64,000 nt of DNA from Lustribacter sp965277075 (GCA_965277075.1 OZ255707.1:682001-746000), one strand, 5' to 3'; numbered from the stretch's first letter, positions 34,301-42,664 are shown. Made by a program: numbers and translations. The notes: generated by a model from the sequence alone, not told the origin.

Positions 34301-34845
34301 TCTTCCTCGGGCATCCCGTGACGCATGATTTCGATATAAAAGCGGTCGCCGAAGATATCGTGAAATTCCCGCGCGTGCTTGAGGGACGTCGCGCGATCGT
34401 TCTTGAGCAGCGGCGCCGCAACGAGGCTCGACATGCAGCCCGAGAGGACGATCAGGCCGCGGTTGTGCTTTTCCAGCAGCCCCATGTCGATGCGCGGCTT
34501 GTAATAGTACCCTTCGAGGAACCCCTTGGAGATCAGCGCCGTGAGGTTCTTATAGCCTTCTTCGTCTGCGGCAAGCAGCGTAATGTGTGCCTCGTCGCGG
34601 ACGGTTCGATCCAGGCGTCCGCGCGGCGCGATGTATGCTTCGCAGCCGATGATCGGCGTGAGCCCGTGCTTCTTTGCACTGTCGTGAAACTCGACCGCGC
34701 CGAACATAACGCCGTGGTCGGTAAGCGCGACTCCCGGTACGCCGTCGTCGGCGCTGCGCCGGCACAGCGCATCGACGCGGCAAGCACCGTCGAGCAACGA
34801 GTACTCGCTATGAACGTGGAGATGAACGAACGACGTATCGGTCAC
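31327..34845 (-). CDS. dnaE: DNA polymerase III subunit alpha
   Basis: The 1172-residue replicative polymerase starts with GTG at 34845 (TDTSFVHLHVHSEYSLLDGA). PHP domain: HLHVHSEYS, TDHGVMFGAVEF. Palm and catalytic region: GPGRGSAVGSVVSYCLKITDLDPIKF and ERISMPDIDTDFC with the catalytic Asp pair. Fingers: RHASTHAAGVVIS and ELRKVMGKKQKDKI. Toward the C-terminus are a helix-hairpin-helix segment and an OB-fold (VRIAGLVTAVRRTMTKAQAQM). A Ser/Thr/Asp-rich insertion (PATDVAGVLAGSAADTGTD, about residues 295-320) is unusual. It is the head gene of the dnaE-hisZ-hisG-hisD run. The frame further upstream is out of family and not used. Confidence 0.98.
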   Translation of the reverse strand: MTDTSFVHLHVHSEYSLLDGACRVDALCRRSADDGVPGVALTDHGVMFGAVEFHDSAKKHGLTPIIGCEAYIAPRGRLDRTVRDEAHITLLAADEEGYKNLTALISKGFLEGYYYKPRIDMGLLEKHNRGLIVLSGCMSSLVAAPLLKNDRATSLKHAREFHDIFGDRFYIEIMRHGMPEEEIVNAGLISVARELDLPLVATNDSHYLSRGDAQAHDVLLCIGTGKTVADTSRMKFFSDEFYVKSAREMRELFADVPEACDNTLEIVKRIDLKIPEKIFYLPDYPVPSTPATDVAGVLAGSAADTGTDTSADRTVEMSADHYLRLVCEQGLLERYGERRAKDDAELRERLEYELGVIVAMGFSSYFLIVWDFIKFARDHDIPVGPGRGSAVGSVVSYCLKITDLDPIKFKLIFERFLNPERISMPDIDTDFCVERRDEVIAYVTAKYGQERVAQIVTFGTMAARAAVRDAGRALAVPLPDVDRVAKLIPSGPGGLSISAALEQIPELKMLYNGNPQTRKLIDTANSIEGLARHASTHAAGVVISKNPLTDHVPLVKLGENDVNTQYDMNMVERIGLLKFDFLGLRNLTVMKAASDEIRRTTAPAFDLATVPDDDARTYEMLGRGETLGVFQLESDGMKRVCVDLKPTRLDDIIVLIALYRPGPMELIPQYIAIKNGRKKMAYLHPKLEPILAETYSVICYQEQVMQIARDLGGFTMGGADELRKVMGKKQKDKISLYHDRFVEGCVANGIEASLADQIFGQIEPFAGYGFNKCHSAAYGWISYQTAYLKANYPLQYFAALMSSVRDKTDKLVEYIDEAKKMGIAVLPPDVNASLVAFTVVGEQIRFGLAAVKGVGEGAVAAILAQREAGGAFIDLFDLVKRVGTKTANRKVYEALIKCGALDTLPGNRAQLLDALDGALEAAARESRDRELGQASLFGMMEEAAPAFVPVLRSIAPPSTMEALTWEKETLGIFVSGHPLADVADALVRAGATPVKNLRTVEDDAPVRIAGLVTAVRRTMTKAQAQMLIATVEDMSGAIECIVFPKSYPQLQAAFVEDEIVTINGRLRLRERRGAVPGEETPLEFSVSVNDVARFERHASAPDPVGWHVTVATRDHVDALAQLLEESPGTIPLIVHISGQSKCSSRGIANAPYVRARLERIVGAGNVRAGAPA

Positions 34846-34960
34846 GGAACAAGTTCTTGGGCGCAGCCCAAACGAAGGCAGAGAGCGAAGCGGACTTCTT
34901 TCACCTGCATGACGTAAGCGCGACCCATTCGAGTTCCACCCGAACCATCCCGTCGCGGCG

Positions 34961-36541
34961 CTACTGACGGATATGCGTGAGCGCGGCCGGCATCTGATGT
35001 TCGGTGAGGATGCGGATGAACGCCAGCCGGGCGTCTCGCATCCAGGTCTCGTCTTTCGCTTGCGCCAGCACGACGTTGTTCGCGCCGCGATTCTTGGCCG
35101 CGTAGAGCGCGAGCCGTGCGAAGCGAACGAGGTCCTCGTTATTCGTCGCCTGCGAGGGATACGCGGAGACGCCGATCGTGAGCGCGATGGTCGGCAGATG
35201 GCCCGGTGCATTTTTTACGATACGCTCGACCATCATGCGCGCCTGCACCGACGCTTCGTCGCCGTCCATATTTGGAAAGACGACGAGGAACATGCCGCCG
35301 CCGATCCGGCCGACGGAACCGCGCGTCGTCACGACTTGCCCCAGCACACGGCCGACATAGCTCACGACGGCGTCACCGATGGCGTAGCCCTGCGACCGGT
35401 TGATACCGTCGAGGCCCTCGAGGTCGACGATCCATCCGCTGACCGACCGCCCGGATGACTTCGACGCGTGACAGGCTTCGGCCAGGGCCTCGTTAATCGA
35501 ACGAAAGTTCAACAGACCCGTCAACGCATCGATCAGCGTCTCGTCGCGCCGCAATCCACGCCGCCGTGCGCTGGCGTAAGCGCTGCTTCCAAACGTTTGG
35601 ACCGAGCGCCAAAACTGCTGGTCGAGGTCGGTCAGCCGCTCCTCAAGCAAAACCTCGACACCGCCGAACTTGTCGCCCTCCACCTGGAGCGGGATGCCGA
35701 GAATCGTTTTGGAGCCGATGGTTCGGACGATGAGCTGCTCGTTGGCCAGCGCCTCGCGTATAACGTTCGACGAATCATCGCGGATCAACCGCACCGCACC
35801 GACCCACGGAAGGACTTCAAGATAACCGACGAGTTCGGCTGTGGCCGAATCCGGGTCGTCAGATCGCTCGACGAGCCGCGCGATGTTGGCAAGGACGTTC
35901 AAACGGGTCGCTTCGCGGCCGGCGGGCACGTCCTCGATGGCAAGGAAGTCACCCGTCTGCGTCAGCGCGATTCGTGCGCCGATCGCTTCCGCGAGCGACT
36001 TGCACGCGTCGAGCGTCCAGGAATCCCACGGACGCTGGGTCGCCAGTTGGTCGACGACCAGCGCTCCGGCGACCCCGCCGGCGGTCGGAATCGGCGTAAA
36101 CACCGTCGCTCCGAGATTGACGTAACACAGGAGTTTGCGTTGCTGCGGCGTGAACGGAAAGGTCGCCGCATCTTCGATCGAGCCTTGCGTTCCGCTCCGT
36201 AAAGCGCCACGCGCAAACGCCGGCAGGCGCGCCGTCGACTGGGTGTGGCCGAGCAGTTCCGGCCAGTCGCCGAGAGAGGCCGCAGTGACGGTGAAGCGGT
36301 TCCCGTCGGTGCTCAACCGGCCGATGTAAGCTCGTTGGACTTCGAGTAAAAGCGGCAGCCGGGAGATTAGATGCCCGAGGCCCTCCGTACCGTCATCATA
36401 AAACGGAATGAGGTCCTCGATAAGCGTCGCGACGACGGAGGAGCCGGTGGGTAGCCGCGGGACGGGGGAGATGGCCCCCGGTTGGTCGACGTCCGAACGC
36501 ACGCTTCCCTTTCTATCGGCTCCCAGTTGCCTCTTCGCCAC
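34961..36541 (-). CDS. GAF-type sensor with degenerate GGDEF domain
   Basis: The 526-residue cytosolic protein has two GAF-like regions (about residues 40-190, with GATVFTPIPTAGGVAGALVVDQL, and 205-340, with TILGIPLQVEGDKFGGVEVLLEE). A GGDEF-family domain follows from about 350 (DALTGLLNFRSINEALAEA, then GIPL-like positions). The signature loop reads RIGGGMFLVVFP, so GGDEF has become GGGMF, losing both acidic residues needed for metal and GTP chemistry. It is probably a non-catalytic signalling or nucleotide-binding protein. It is the second degenerate GGDEF protein in the window. The start is a GTG at 36541; the divergent sdhA gene begins 119 bases away. Confidence 0.8.
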   Translation of the reverse strand: MAKRQLGADRKGSVRSDVDQPGAISPVPRLPTGSSVVATLIEDLIPFYDDGTEGLGHLISRLPLLLEVQRAYIGRLSTDGNRFTVTAASLGDWPELLGHTQSTARLPAFARGALRSGTQGSIEDAATFPFTPQQRKLLCYVNLGATVFTPIPTAGGVAGALVVDQLATQRPWDSWTLDACKSLAEAIGARIALTQTGDFLAIEDVPAGREATRLNVLANIARLVERSDDPDSATAELVGYLEVLPWVGAVRLIRDDSSNVIREALANEQLIVRTIGSKTILGIPLQVEGDKFGGVEVLLEERLTDLDQQFWRSVQTFGSSAYASARRRGLRRDETLIDALTGLLNFRSINEALAEACHASKSSGRSVSGWIVDLEGLDGINRSQGYAIGDAVVSYVGRVLGQVVTTRGSVGRIGGGMFLVVFPNMDGDEASVQARMMVERIVKNAPGHLPTIALTIGVSAYPSQATNNEDLVRFARLALYAAKNRGANNVVLAQAKDETWMRDARLAFIRILTEHQMPAALTHIRQ

Positions 36542-36660
36542 CCGCGCAGATGTCTCCGCATGTCACGAACACACGTGCGACGAAAATCCGGGCGCTCGGC
36601 ACCGGTCGGTGCTACGATGTTTGCAAACAATTTCACGCACGTGAAAAGAGGCACCAGTTC

Positions 36661-38349
36661 GTGATCAAGCACGACATCGTTGTCGTCGGCGGCGGCCTTG
36701 CCGGTATGCGTGCCGCGGTTGAAGCCGCGGAACGCGGGGCCGACGTGGCCATCGTTTCCAAAATGCACCCGGTCCGCAGCCACTCCGGCGCGGCACAGGG
36801 CGGTATCAATGCGGCCCTGGGCAACGTCGCCGAAGACTCGCCTGAAAATCACGCCTTCGACTGCGTCAAGGGATCCGATTATTTGGGCGACCAGGACGCG
36901 ATCGAGGTGATGGCGGAAGACGCGCCGCGCCAGATCATCTGGCTCGAACATCGCGGCTGTATTTTCTCGCGGTTACCTGACGGCCGTATCGCGCAGCGCC
37001 CCTTCGGCGGTGCCGGCAGCCCGCGCACCTGCTACTCTGCGGACGTCACCGGGCTCGTGATTCTGCACTCGCTCTGGGAGCAGCTCGAACGCTTTCAGGT
37101 GAAGGTGTACGAAGAGTTCTTCGCAACCGCGTTGTGCGTCGAGGACGGCATCAACAGCGGCGTCGTCGCGTACAATATGCGCACGGGCGACGTCGAACTT
37201 GTCAGCTCGAAGGCGACGATTTTCGCGACCGGCGGCGCGGGCCGCGTTTTCGCCAAGACGACCAACGGTTACGCGTCCACCGGCGACGGTATGGCGATCT
37301 GCTACAGAGCCGGCGTGCCGCTCATGGACATGGAGTTCGTGCAGTTTCATCCGACGTCGCTCAAAGAAAACGGCGTGCTCCTCTCGGAAGCCGCCCGCGG
37401 TGAGGGCGCCTATCTGCTCAATAAAGACGGCGAACGATTCATGTTCAAGTACGCGCCGAACAAGGGTGAACTCGCCTCGCGCGACGTCGTCTCACGCGCC
37501 GAATGGACGGAGATTCTCGAAGGGCGCGGCGTTGACGGTTGCGTGTTCCTCGATCTCCGCCATCTCGGTCGTGAAAAGATCCTCGAACGGTTGCCGCAAA
37601 TTCGCGAGCTCGCGCTCGACGCAACCGGAAAAGACGCGATCGACTCCATCATCCCGATCTTGCCGGGCATGCACTATACCATGGGCGGTATTGCGACCGA
37701 CAAGGATGGTGCCACGACGGTGCCGGGCGTCTACGCGGCCGGCGAATGCGCGTGCGTTTCCGTGCACGGTGCGAACCGGCTGGGTGGAAACTCCCTGCTC
37801 GAGACGATCGTGTTCGGGCAACGCTCGGCGGCGCACGCGACAAAGTACATCGGCTCGGTTGGTGAGGTTCGCACCTCCGAGAAGACGCTGGTGTCGGAGA
37901 AGGACCGTATCGCCGGCATTCTCTCACGCAACGGAAACGGCGAACGTCATCCGCAGGTGCGCAAAGCAATCAACAAAGCGATGAGCGACTACGCCTTCAT
38001 TTTCCGCAAAGACGACGAACTGCGTCAAGGCATGAAAGAACTCCGAGAGGTCCGCGAGCTCGCGCAAACGATGACGACGATGGACAAATCCAAAACGTTC
38101 AACACGGATCTTGTAGGCTTGCTCGAAACCGAGTTTCTCATGGACATCTCCGTTCCGATGATGCAAGGCGCGCTCAACCGCACGGAATCGCGGGGCGCGC
38201 AGTCACGTACGGACTTTCCCGAACGCAACGATGAAGAGTGGATGAAGCACACGCTTATGCATTATCGCGGCCCGAATGCCGATCCCGAGGCGGACTACTC
38301 GCGTAAAGTCACCGTCACAAAATTCGAGCCGCAAGTCCGGACGTATTAG
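36661..38349 (+). CDS. sdhA: Succinate dehydrogenase / fumarate reductase flavoprotein subunit
   Basis: The 562-residue protein starts at a GTG at 36661 with AGAGG upstream. Motifs: HDIVVVGGGLAGMRAAVEAAERG (FAD Rossmann), SHSGAAQGGINAALGN with the His that carries covalent FAD, EFVQFHPTSLKENGVLLSEAARGEGA (active-site region), and MPGMHYTMGGI with VHGANRLGGNSLLE. It oxidises succinate at the cytosolic face of the membrane. It is followed after two bases by sdhB and then a CCG-domain anchor gene, making a three-gene type E complex rather than the usual sdhCD membrane pair. Confidence 0.96.
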   Translation: MIKHDIVVVGGGLAGMRAAVEAAERGADVAIVSKMHPVRSHSGAAQGGINAALGNVAEDSPENHAFDCVKGSDYLGDQDAIEVMAEDAPRQIIWLEHRGCIFSRLPDGRIAQRPFGGAGSPRTCYSADVTGLVILHSLWEQLERFQVKVYEEFFATALCVEDGINSGVVAYNMRTGDVELVSSKATIFATGGAGRVFAKTTNGYASTGDGMAICYRAGVPLMDMEFVQFHPTSLKENGVLLSEAARGEGAYLLNKDGERFMFKYAPNKGELASRDVVSRAEWTEILEGRGVDGCVFLDLRHLGREKILERLPQIRELALDATGKDAIDSIIPILPGMHYTMGGIATDKDGATTVPGVYAAGECACVSVHGANRLGGNSLLETIVFGQRSAAHATKYIGSVGEVRTSEKTLVSEKDRIAGILSRNGNGERHPQVRKAINKAMSDYAFIFRKDDELRQGMKELREVRELAQTMTTMDKSKTFNTDLVGLLETEFLMDISVPMMQGALNRTESRGAQSRTDFPERNDEEWMKHTLMHYRGPNADPEADYSRKVTVTKFEPQVRTY

Positions 38350-38351
38350 CC

Positions 38352-39308
38352 ATGTCATTCTATTTAGATATTTACCGTTACGATCAGACGGTCGACGATC
38401 TACCGCATCGCGATCGCGTCGAAGTCGACATTCCGAAAACGCAGACGGTCCTCGACGCGCTCGAGTGGGCGAAGGCGGAGAAAGACGGATCGATTTCGTT
38501 CCGGCGCTCTTGCCGTTCGGCAATCTGCGGTTCGTGCTCGATGGACATCAACGGCGTCACGGGTCTTGCGTGCAAGACGCCGGTCGACACGGTACTTAAG
38601 AGCAACAACACCGTCACGATCGATCCGATGCCGAATTTCCAGCCGATGAAGGATCTCGTGGTTCACATGGATCCGTTCTGGGACAAGTACTCGCGCCTCA
38701 AGCCATACTTGCAGCCGGCGGATAAAGACACCGATCATCAGACCGAGCGCCGCGTTTCGCCGGACGATATGCATAAGCTCGTCGCCGTAGCGAACTGCGT
38801 GATGTGCGCGACCTGCTATGCGCTCTGCCCTGTCGTCTCCGTCGATCCGTCGTTCGCGGGGCCGGCCGCCATCGCATATGCGTATCGTTTTATCGAAGAC
38901 GTGCGCGACTCGAAGCGCAAAGAGCGCGCGGCGCAGATCAGCGATGACTACTTGTGGTTGTGCGCACACTGCTACGCGTGTTCGTATTGCCCGAAGCACG
39001 TCGATCCGCACGACGATATCATCGCGGTCAAACGTGCGACGATCGAGGAAGGCCTCGTCGACGCGGCCGGCCCGCGTCATGCGCTCGTCGTCGCGAAAAC
39101 GATTAAACAGACCGGCATGTTACACGAAACGGAAGTGATCCAAGGCACCGTCGGTCGCTTCAATATCAGAGGCCTGATCAAGGTCGCACCGCTTGGTATC
39201 CGTCTTGCACTGGCTGGAAAAATTCCGCCGCTGTTTCTCAAACCGGTTCCGAAGGTCGACGAGATCAAGACCATTTTCGACACCCTGGAGGCTCCCGTAC
39301 TCGCATGA
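38352..39308 (+). CDS. sdhB: Succinate dehydrogenase iron-sulfur subunit
   Basis: The 318-residue protein has an N-terminal ferredoxin domain (SFRRSCRSAICGSCSMDINGVTGLACKT; 2Fe-2S ligands) and a C-terminal two-cluster domain with ANCVMCATCYALCPV and LWLCAHCYACSYCPKHVDP. The second motif spaces its Cys as CxxCxxCxxCP, one residue shorter before the last Cys than the usual pattern. The product is longer than the roughly 240-residue classical SdhB, with a C-terminal extension ending near the membrane-facing partner. It transfers electrons from FAD to the SdhE-type subunit. Its stop overlaps the next start (ATGA). Confidence 0.95.
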   Translation: MSFYLDIYRYDQTVDDLPHRDRVEVDIPKTQTVLDALEWAKAEKDGSISFRRSCRSAICGSCSMDINGVTGLACKTPVDTVLKSNNTVTIDPMPNFQPMKDLVVHMDPFWDKYSRLKPYLQPADKDTDHQTERRVSPDDMHKLVAVANCVMCATCYALCPVVSVDPSFAGPAAIAYAYRFIEDVRDSKRKERAAQISDDYLWLCAHCYACSYCPKHVDPHDDIIAVKRATIEEGLVDAAGPRHALVVAKTIKQTGMLHETEVIQGTVGRFNIRGLIKVAPLGIRLALAGKIPPLFLKPVPKVDEIKTIFDTLEAPVLA

Positions 39309-40255
39309 CTGTTGTTACTATCGAAAAGCCCGCGCGCGGGCAGTCGAAATCGGCGCAGATGCGCAAGTACGGCTTCTTTCCCGGCTGCGTCGCCAAAGAA
39401 TCGTGCAAGGAGTTGTTCAATTCAACCATGCTGCTGGCCGACAAACTCGGCATCGAACTCGTCGAGTTGACGGCGGCGTCGTGCTGCGGCGCGTCGGTAC
39501 TCAACGACACGAATCGTGATGTTGCGCGCGTTCTCAATGCGCGCACCTACGCCCAGGCGGAGGCACTTGGCCTCGACGATGTCATCACGATTTGCTCGAC
39601 GTGCACGGGCCACATGCGTGCCGCGAACAAAGAGCTGCTCGAATCCGAAGCGCACATGGGTCAGGCCAACGCAATCCTCGGCAAATTCGGCGCGAAGTAC
39701 GAAGGCACCGTCATGGTACGCCATCTGCTGTGGCTGCTCATCGACGACATCGGCCTCGACAATTTGCGCGCGATGGTCGTCAATCCGCTGCGCGGTCTGA
39801 AGGTCGCGCCGTTTTACGGATGCCACATTATCCGCCCCGAGTCGGTCAACGGGTGGGAATCGTCGCGCAATCCGCATTCGCTCGAGGACATCATCGAAGC
39901 GCTGGGCGGCGAAGCCATCGACTATGCGGGCAAGACGCGCTGTTGCGGATTCCACGTTCAACTCGAAAAGGACGGGATCGCAGCGAGCATGGTCGGGCAG
40001 AACATGCGGATGGCGAAGGACAAAGGAGCCGAAGCGGTCCTCACGCCGTGCCCGCTCTGTCATCTCGCCCTCGACGGTTACCAAGCAGATTCGGCCGCGC
40101 GCTGGGGACGGACGGACCTCCCGACCTTTCACCTTCCGCAGCTTGTTGGTCTGGCGCTTGGAATCGATGCCTCGCTCCTCGGCCTCAACAAGCACGTCGT
40201 TTCCCCCGGCATGGTGCTGCAGGCGCACGACTTGGCCCCCGCGCACGTCGCATAG
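39305..40255 (+). CDS. SdhE/HdrB-like CCG-domain subunit (type E succinate:quinone reductase)
   Basis: The 316-residue protein carries two cysteine-rich CCG domains: YGFFPGCVAKESCKELFNST with LTAASCCGASV, and APFYGCHIIRPES with GKTRCCGFHVQLE, plus CSTCTGHM and TPCPLCHLALDG. This is the heterodisulfide reductase subunit B / SdhC-of-archaea pattern found in type E succinate:quinone or methylmenaquinol:fumarate reductases. No transmembrane helix is evident, so membrane attachment would be through amphipathic helices, as proposed for this type. It works with sdhA and sdhB directly upstream. Confidence 0.92.
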   Translation: MTVVTIEKPARGQSKSAQMRKYGFFPGCVAKESCKELFNSTMLLADKLGIELVELTAASCCGASVLNDTNRDVARVLNARTYAQAEALGLDDVITICSTCTGHMRAANKELLESEAHMGQANAILGKFGAKYEGTVMVRHLLWLLIDDIGLDNLRAMVVNPLRGLKVAPFYGCHIIRPESVNGWESSRNPHSLEDIIEALGGEAIDYAGKTRCCGFHVQLEKDGIAASMVGQNMRMAKDKGAEAVLTPCPLCHLALDGYQADSAARWGRTDLPTFHLPQLVGLALGIDASLLGLNKHVVSPGMVLQAHDLAPAHVA

Positions 40256-40378
40256 CTTTTCGGGAACGTTTCATACGCTCGGAGGTCAGAAGGATGCAAA
40301 ACGCGTATCCCTTTTGCCCCTCTCATTCTTCATGAAGCGAGCATTGATGCGTTCCCCGCGTTCCGGAGTCGCGTAGTA

Positions 40379-40861
40379 ATGATTGCGGTGCTTCTTGCAT
40401 CCGCCGCATTGCTCGCGCTCGCGCTGATGATCGTCATCGAAGTCGTGCGCTTGCGTTCGGCCAACAAGAAACGCGCAAAGGTCCGGCACCGTCACCCGCG
40501 CCGGCAGCCGCTGCTCGAAGATCGCATTCGTGGAGCTTTCGAGGGTCCGCGGGCGCAGTACGGTGAGATATTCGTCAGCTATATGATTTGGCGGCGCGAG
40601 CAGGAGACCCGACTCGAGCTGTTCACCGGCGACCCCTGGTTGAAACTCAACGAATTTACCCGATCGCTCGTCGTGCGCCATCTCTGGCGTGCGCTCGAAA
40701 ATTTGGCCAAAGGTTCGGTCGTCCTCGTCGACTCGCCCGCGCAACAGTGGACAAAAGCAATCGACGAGTCGTTCGACGATGGCGGCATCGACCCGTGGGG
40801 TCCGGAGCCGGCGGTGGGGATCACGACGAGCGGCGGACCGCAGTTCGCGAAAGACCGCTGA
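40379..40861 (+). CDS. Membrane-anchored protein of unknown function
   Basis: The 160-residue protein has one N-terminal transmembrane helix (IAVLLASAALLALALMIVIEVV), a strongly basic stretch (RSANKKRAKVRHRHPRRQ), and a soluble cytosolic domain with EIFVSYMIWRREQETRLELFTGDPWLKLNEF and LVVRHLWRALENLAKGSVVLVD. The domain resembles nothing I can name. It follows the sdh genes after 123 bases that hold no gene and is closed by its own terminator, so it may be a separate transcript. Confidence 0.6.
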   Translation: MIAVLLASAALLALALMIVIEVVRLRSANKKRAKVRHRHPRRQPLLEDRIRGAFEGPRAQYGEIFVSYMIWRREQETRLELFTGDPWLKLNEFTRSLVVRHLWRALENLAKGSVVLVDSPAQQWTKAIDESFDDGGIDPWGPEPAVGITTSGGPQFAKDR

Positions 40862-40877
40862 ACGGGACAACGAATAA

Positions 40878-40903
40878 CGGAGCGCTCAACGCCCCGTTTT
40901 TTT
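40878..40903 (+). terminator. Rho-independent terminator
   Basis: The stem CGGAGCG (40878-40884) and CGCCCCG (40890-40896), with one A-C mismatch and loop CTCAA, is followed by seven T. It lies 17 bases after the stop of the membrane protein gene. The T-run overlaps the stop codon of the 33-residue convergent frame on the other strand. Confidence 0.75.
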
Positions 40904-41003
40904 ATCGGGCGCGGCCCCGGCGCTCCTCGACGACGGCACCCCAAAAAATGAAGGCCGCCAGGAACACGACGAGGATTGCCAACACAACGGGAACGGTATT
41001 CAC
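40902..41003 (-). CDS. 33-residue single-pass membrane miniprotein
   Basis: This short frame starts with GTG at 41003, preceded by AAGGAG at ideal spacing (8 bases), and ends with TAA at 40902-40904. The product begins MNTVPVVLAILVVFLAAFIF, a nearly pure transmembrane helix, followed by WGAVVEERRGRAR, a basic cytosolic end. The shape matches small membrane subunits or regulators such as CydX- or KdpF-like peptides, but no sequence match is claimed. It is divergent from the HdeD gene and convergent with the preceding membrane protein, sharing its terminator. Confidence 0.55.
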   Translation of the reverse strand: MNTVPVVLAILVVFLAAFIFWGAVVEERRGRAR

Positions 41004-41077
41004 GGACTTCTCCTTTTCATCGAGTGTTAGCTGAAAAGACGCGCGGCTCTTCCCCGTTTGACGCACAAAGGAACGAC

Positions 41078-41629
41078 ATGCTGCAAACCGTAGCCCGCCA
41101 CTGGTGGATTCTTCTCCTTCGCGGTGTCTTAGCAGTCATTCTCGGGATTTTGGCGCTGGCTGTCCCGGGCGTTACGGCGCTCGCGCTTGCGCTGCTTTTT
41201 GGCGCATACGCGTTAATCGACGGAATATTCGCGGTCGTTGCCTCGATCCGCATGACGCATACCGATGCGAAATGGGGCTGGCTCTTGGCGGAGGGCGTGC
41301 TCGGCGTCCTCTTCGGAATTGCGGCGCTTGCGTTTCCCGGTATCACGCTGCTGCTGCTGGTCTATATCGTCGCCGCTTGGGCAATCGTCACCGGCATCAC
41401 CGCGATCTCGACGGCTTGGCGCGTACGCAAGATGATCGCCGGTGAGTGGTTGTGGATGCTCGTCGGCGCGCTCTCGATCGCGTTCGGGATTGTGGTTGCG
41501 TTCGAGCCGGGCGCGGGCGTATTCGCCGTCGTCTATACGTTTGCGTTCTACGCAATCTTGACCGGCGTGACGTTCATCGGTCTCTCGTTTCGTCTGCGCT
41601 CGGCGTCGACCAACGCGGCGAGCGCGTAA
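41078..41629 (+). CDS. HdeD family membrane protein
   Basis: The 183-residue protein starts at the ATG at 41078 after AAAGGAA. It has six predicted transmembrane helices in three pairs, with the repeated family pattern WWILLLRGVLAVILGILALAVPGVT, WGWLLAEGVLGVLFGIAALAFPGIT and WLWMLVGALSIAFGIVVAFEPGAG. It belongs to the HdeD/DUF308 family, linked to acid-stress membrane functions in Escherichia coli; the molecular role is unknown. The ROK kinase gene follows after 9 bases. Confidence 0.93.
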   Translation: MLQTVARHWWILLLRGVLAVILGILALAVPGVTALALALLFGAYALIDGIFAVVASIRMTHTDAKWGWLLAEGVLGVLFGIAALAFPGITLLLLVYIVAAWAIVTGITAISTAWRVRKMIAGEWLWMLVGALSIAFGIVVAFEPGAGVFAVVYTFAFYAILTGVTFIGLSFRLRSASTNAASA

Positions 41630-41638
41630 GCGGCAGCA

Positions 41639-42610
41639 GTGCCCGAAGTCCGCGTTCTCGACGAACGGCCGGCGACGCTCGTTGGGATCAACATCGGCGG
41701 GACAAACACCAGCGTCGTCGGCGGTCTCGACGACGGTACGCTCGTCGCGCGGTGGAATGCGCCGACCGCCGCCGACGACGCAGAGTTGCTCATCGATTCC
41801 GTCGTTGCAGCGGCCCACGCCGTCGCGCCCAACGCGAAAGCGGCTGGTATCGCGGTGGGCGGACCGATGAACGTGCGTGACGGCGTAATTACACATGCGG
41901 TGCACCTTCCCGGCTTGCACGGGGTTCCGTTGCGGGCCCGACTCGGGGATGCTCTCGATCTGCCCGTCGGCATGCATCATGACGCGGCGGCCTGCGCGCT
42001 TGCCGAGTGGCGTTGGGGGCCGAATGCAGGTGTCGACGGCCTCGCCTATCTCACGTGCGGGACCGGCTTCGGCACAGGCCTCGTCATCAACGGCCGCGTG
42101 CGTTATTCGCCCGACGGTCGCAACCCGGAGATCGGGCACATTCGCTATCGCGACGAAGGTCCACCGATCTTCGGCAAACCAGGATGTTACGAAGGGTTCG
42201 GGTCTGCAAACGCCCTTGCATTGCTCTTACGGTGGCGCGCCCCGGACCTACCCTCGGCGACGCCGCAACAAGTGATCGACGAGGTACGAGAACGCAACGA
42301 AGACGCGATTTGGGCACTGCGTGCAAATGAGCGGGCCGTTGGTATGGCCTGCGCGATGCTCGCCGATTTGCTTGTACTCGACGTAATCGTGCTGGGCACG
42401 CTCGCCACATATCTCGGGCCGCCGTGGATCGGAGCAGTGAAGCAAGTGTTCCGGGAGGAGGTCCTCGACACCAATGCCGATGCGTGCGTCATTCGCTCAG
42501 CAATGCCTGACGTTCAGGACCGCTCCGCGCTCGCCGCCGCACTCGACGCCGAATCGCCGCACCCCCACCGGTTAAATCTCGGACTCGCGCGCCGGCGCCG
42601 GACCAGCTAA
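41639..42610 (+). CDS. ROK family sugar kinase
   Basis: The 323-residue protein has the ROK ATP-binding start LVGINIGGTNTSVVGGLDDG, a sugar-binding core VGGPMNVRDGVI...HHDAAACALAEWRWG, and YLTCGTGFGTGLVINGRV. The conserved EIGHIRY segment is kept, but the zinc-binding CxCGxxGCxE motif is reduced to GKPGCYEGFGS, losing two of three Cys. It most likely phosphorylates glucose or a related hexose in the cytosol. There is no N-terminal HTH, so it is not a repressor. The start is GTG at 41639. It converges with the rRNA operon, sharing a hairpin in between. Confidence 0.88.
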   Translation: MPEVRVLDERPATLVGINIGGTNTSVVGGLDDGTLVARWNAPTAADDAELLIDSVVAAAHAVAPNAKAAGIAVGGPMNVRDGVITHAVHLPGLHGVPLRARLGDALDLPVGMHHDAAACALAEWRWGPNAGVDGLAYLTCGTGFGTGLVINGRVRYSPDGRNPEIGHIRYRDEGPPIFGKPGCYEGFGSANALALLLRWRAPDLPSATPQQVIDEVRERNEDAIWALRANERAVGMACAMLADLLVLDVIVLGTLATYLGPPWIGAVKQVFREEVLDTNADACVIRSAMPDVQDRSALAAALDAESPHPHRLNLGLARRRRTS

Positions 42611-42618
42611 AGCAACAA

Positions 42619-42649
42619 GCCCGCGACCACGCATGTGGGGCCGGCGGGC
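42619..42649. terminator. Hairpin terminator between ROK gene and rRNA operon
   Basis: The arms GCCCGC and GCGGGC, with inner CCAC/GTGG pairing, close a stem of about 30 nt. Read on the minus strand it follows 5S rRNA and is trailed by TTGTTGCTTT, a reasonable intrinsic terminator for the rrn operon. It could also end the ROK transcript from the other side, though with a poorer T-run. Confidence 0.6.
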
Positions 42650-42664
42650 ATGTTGGTTGGTTAA

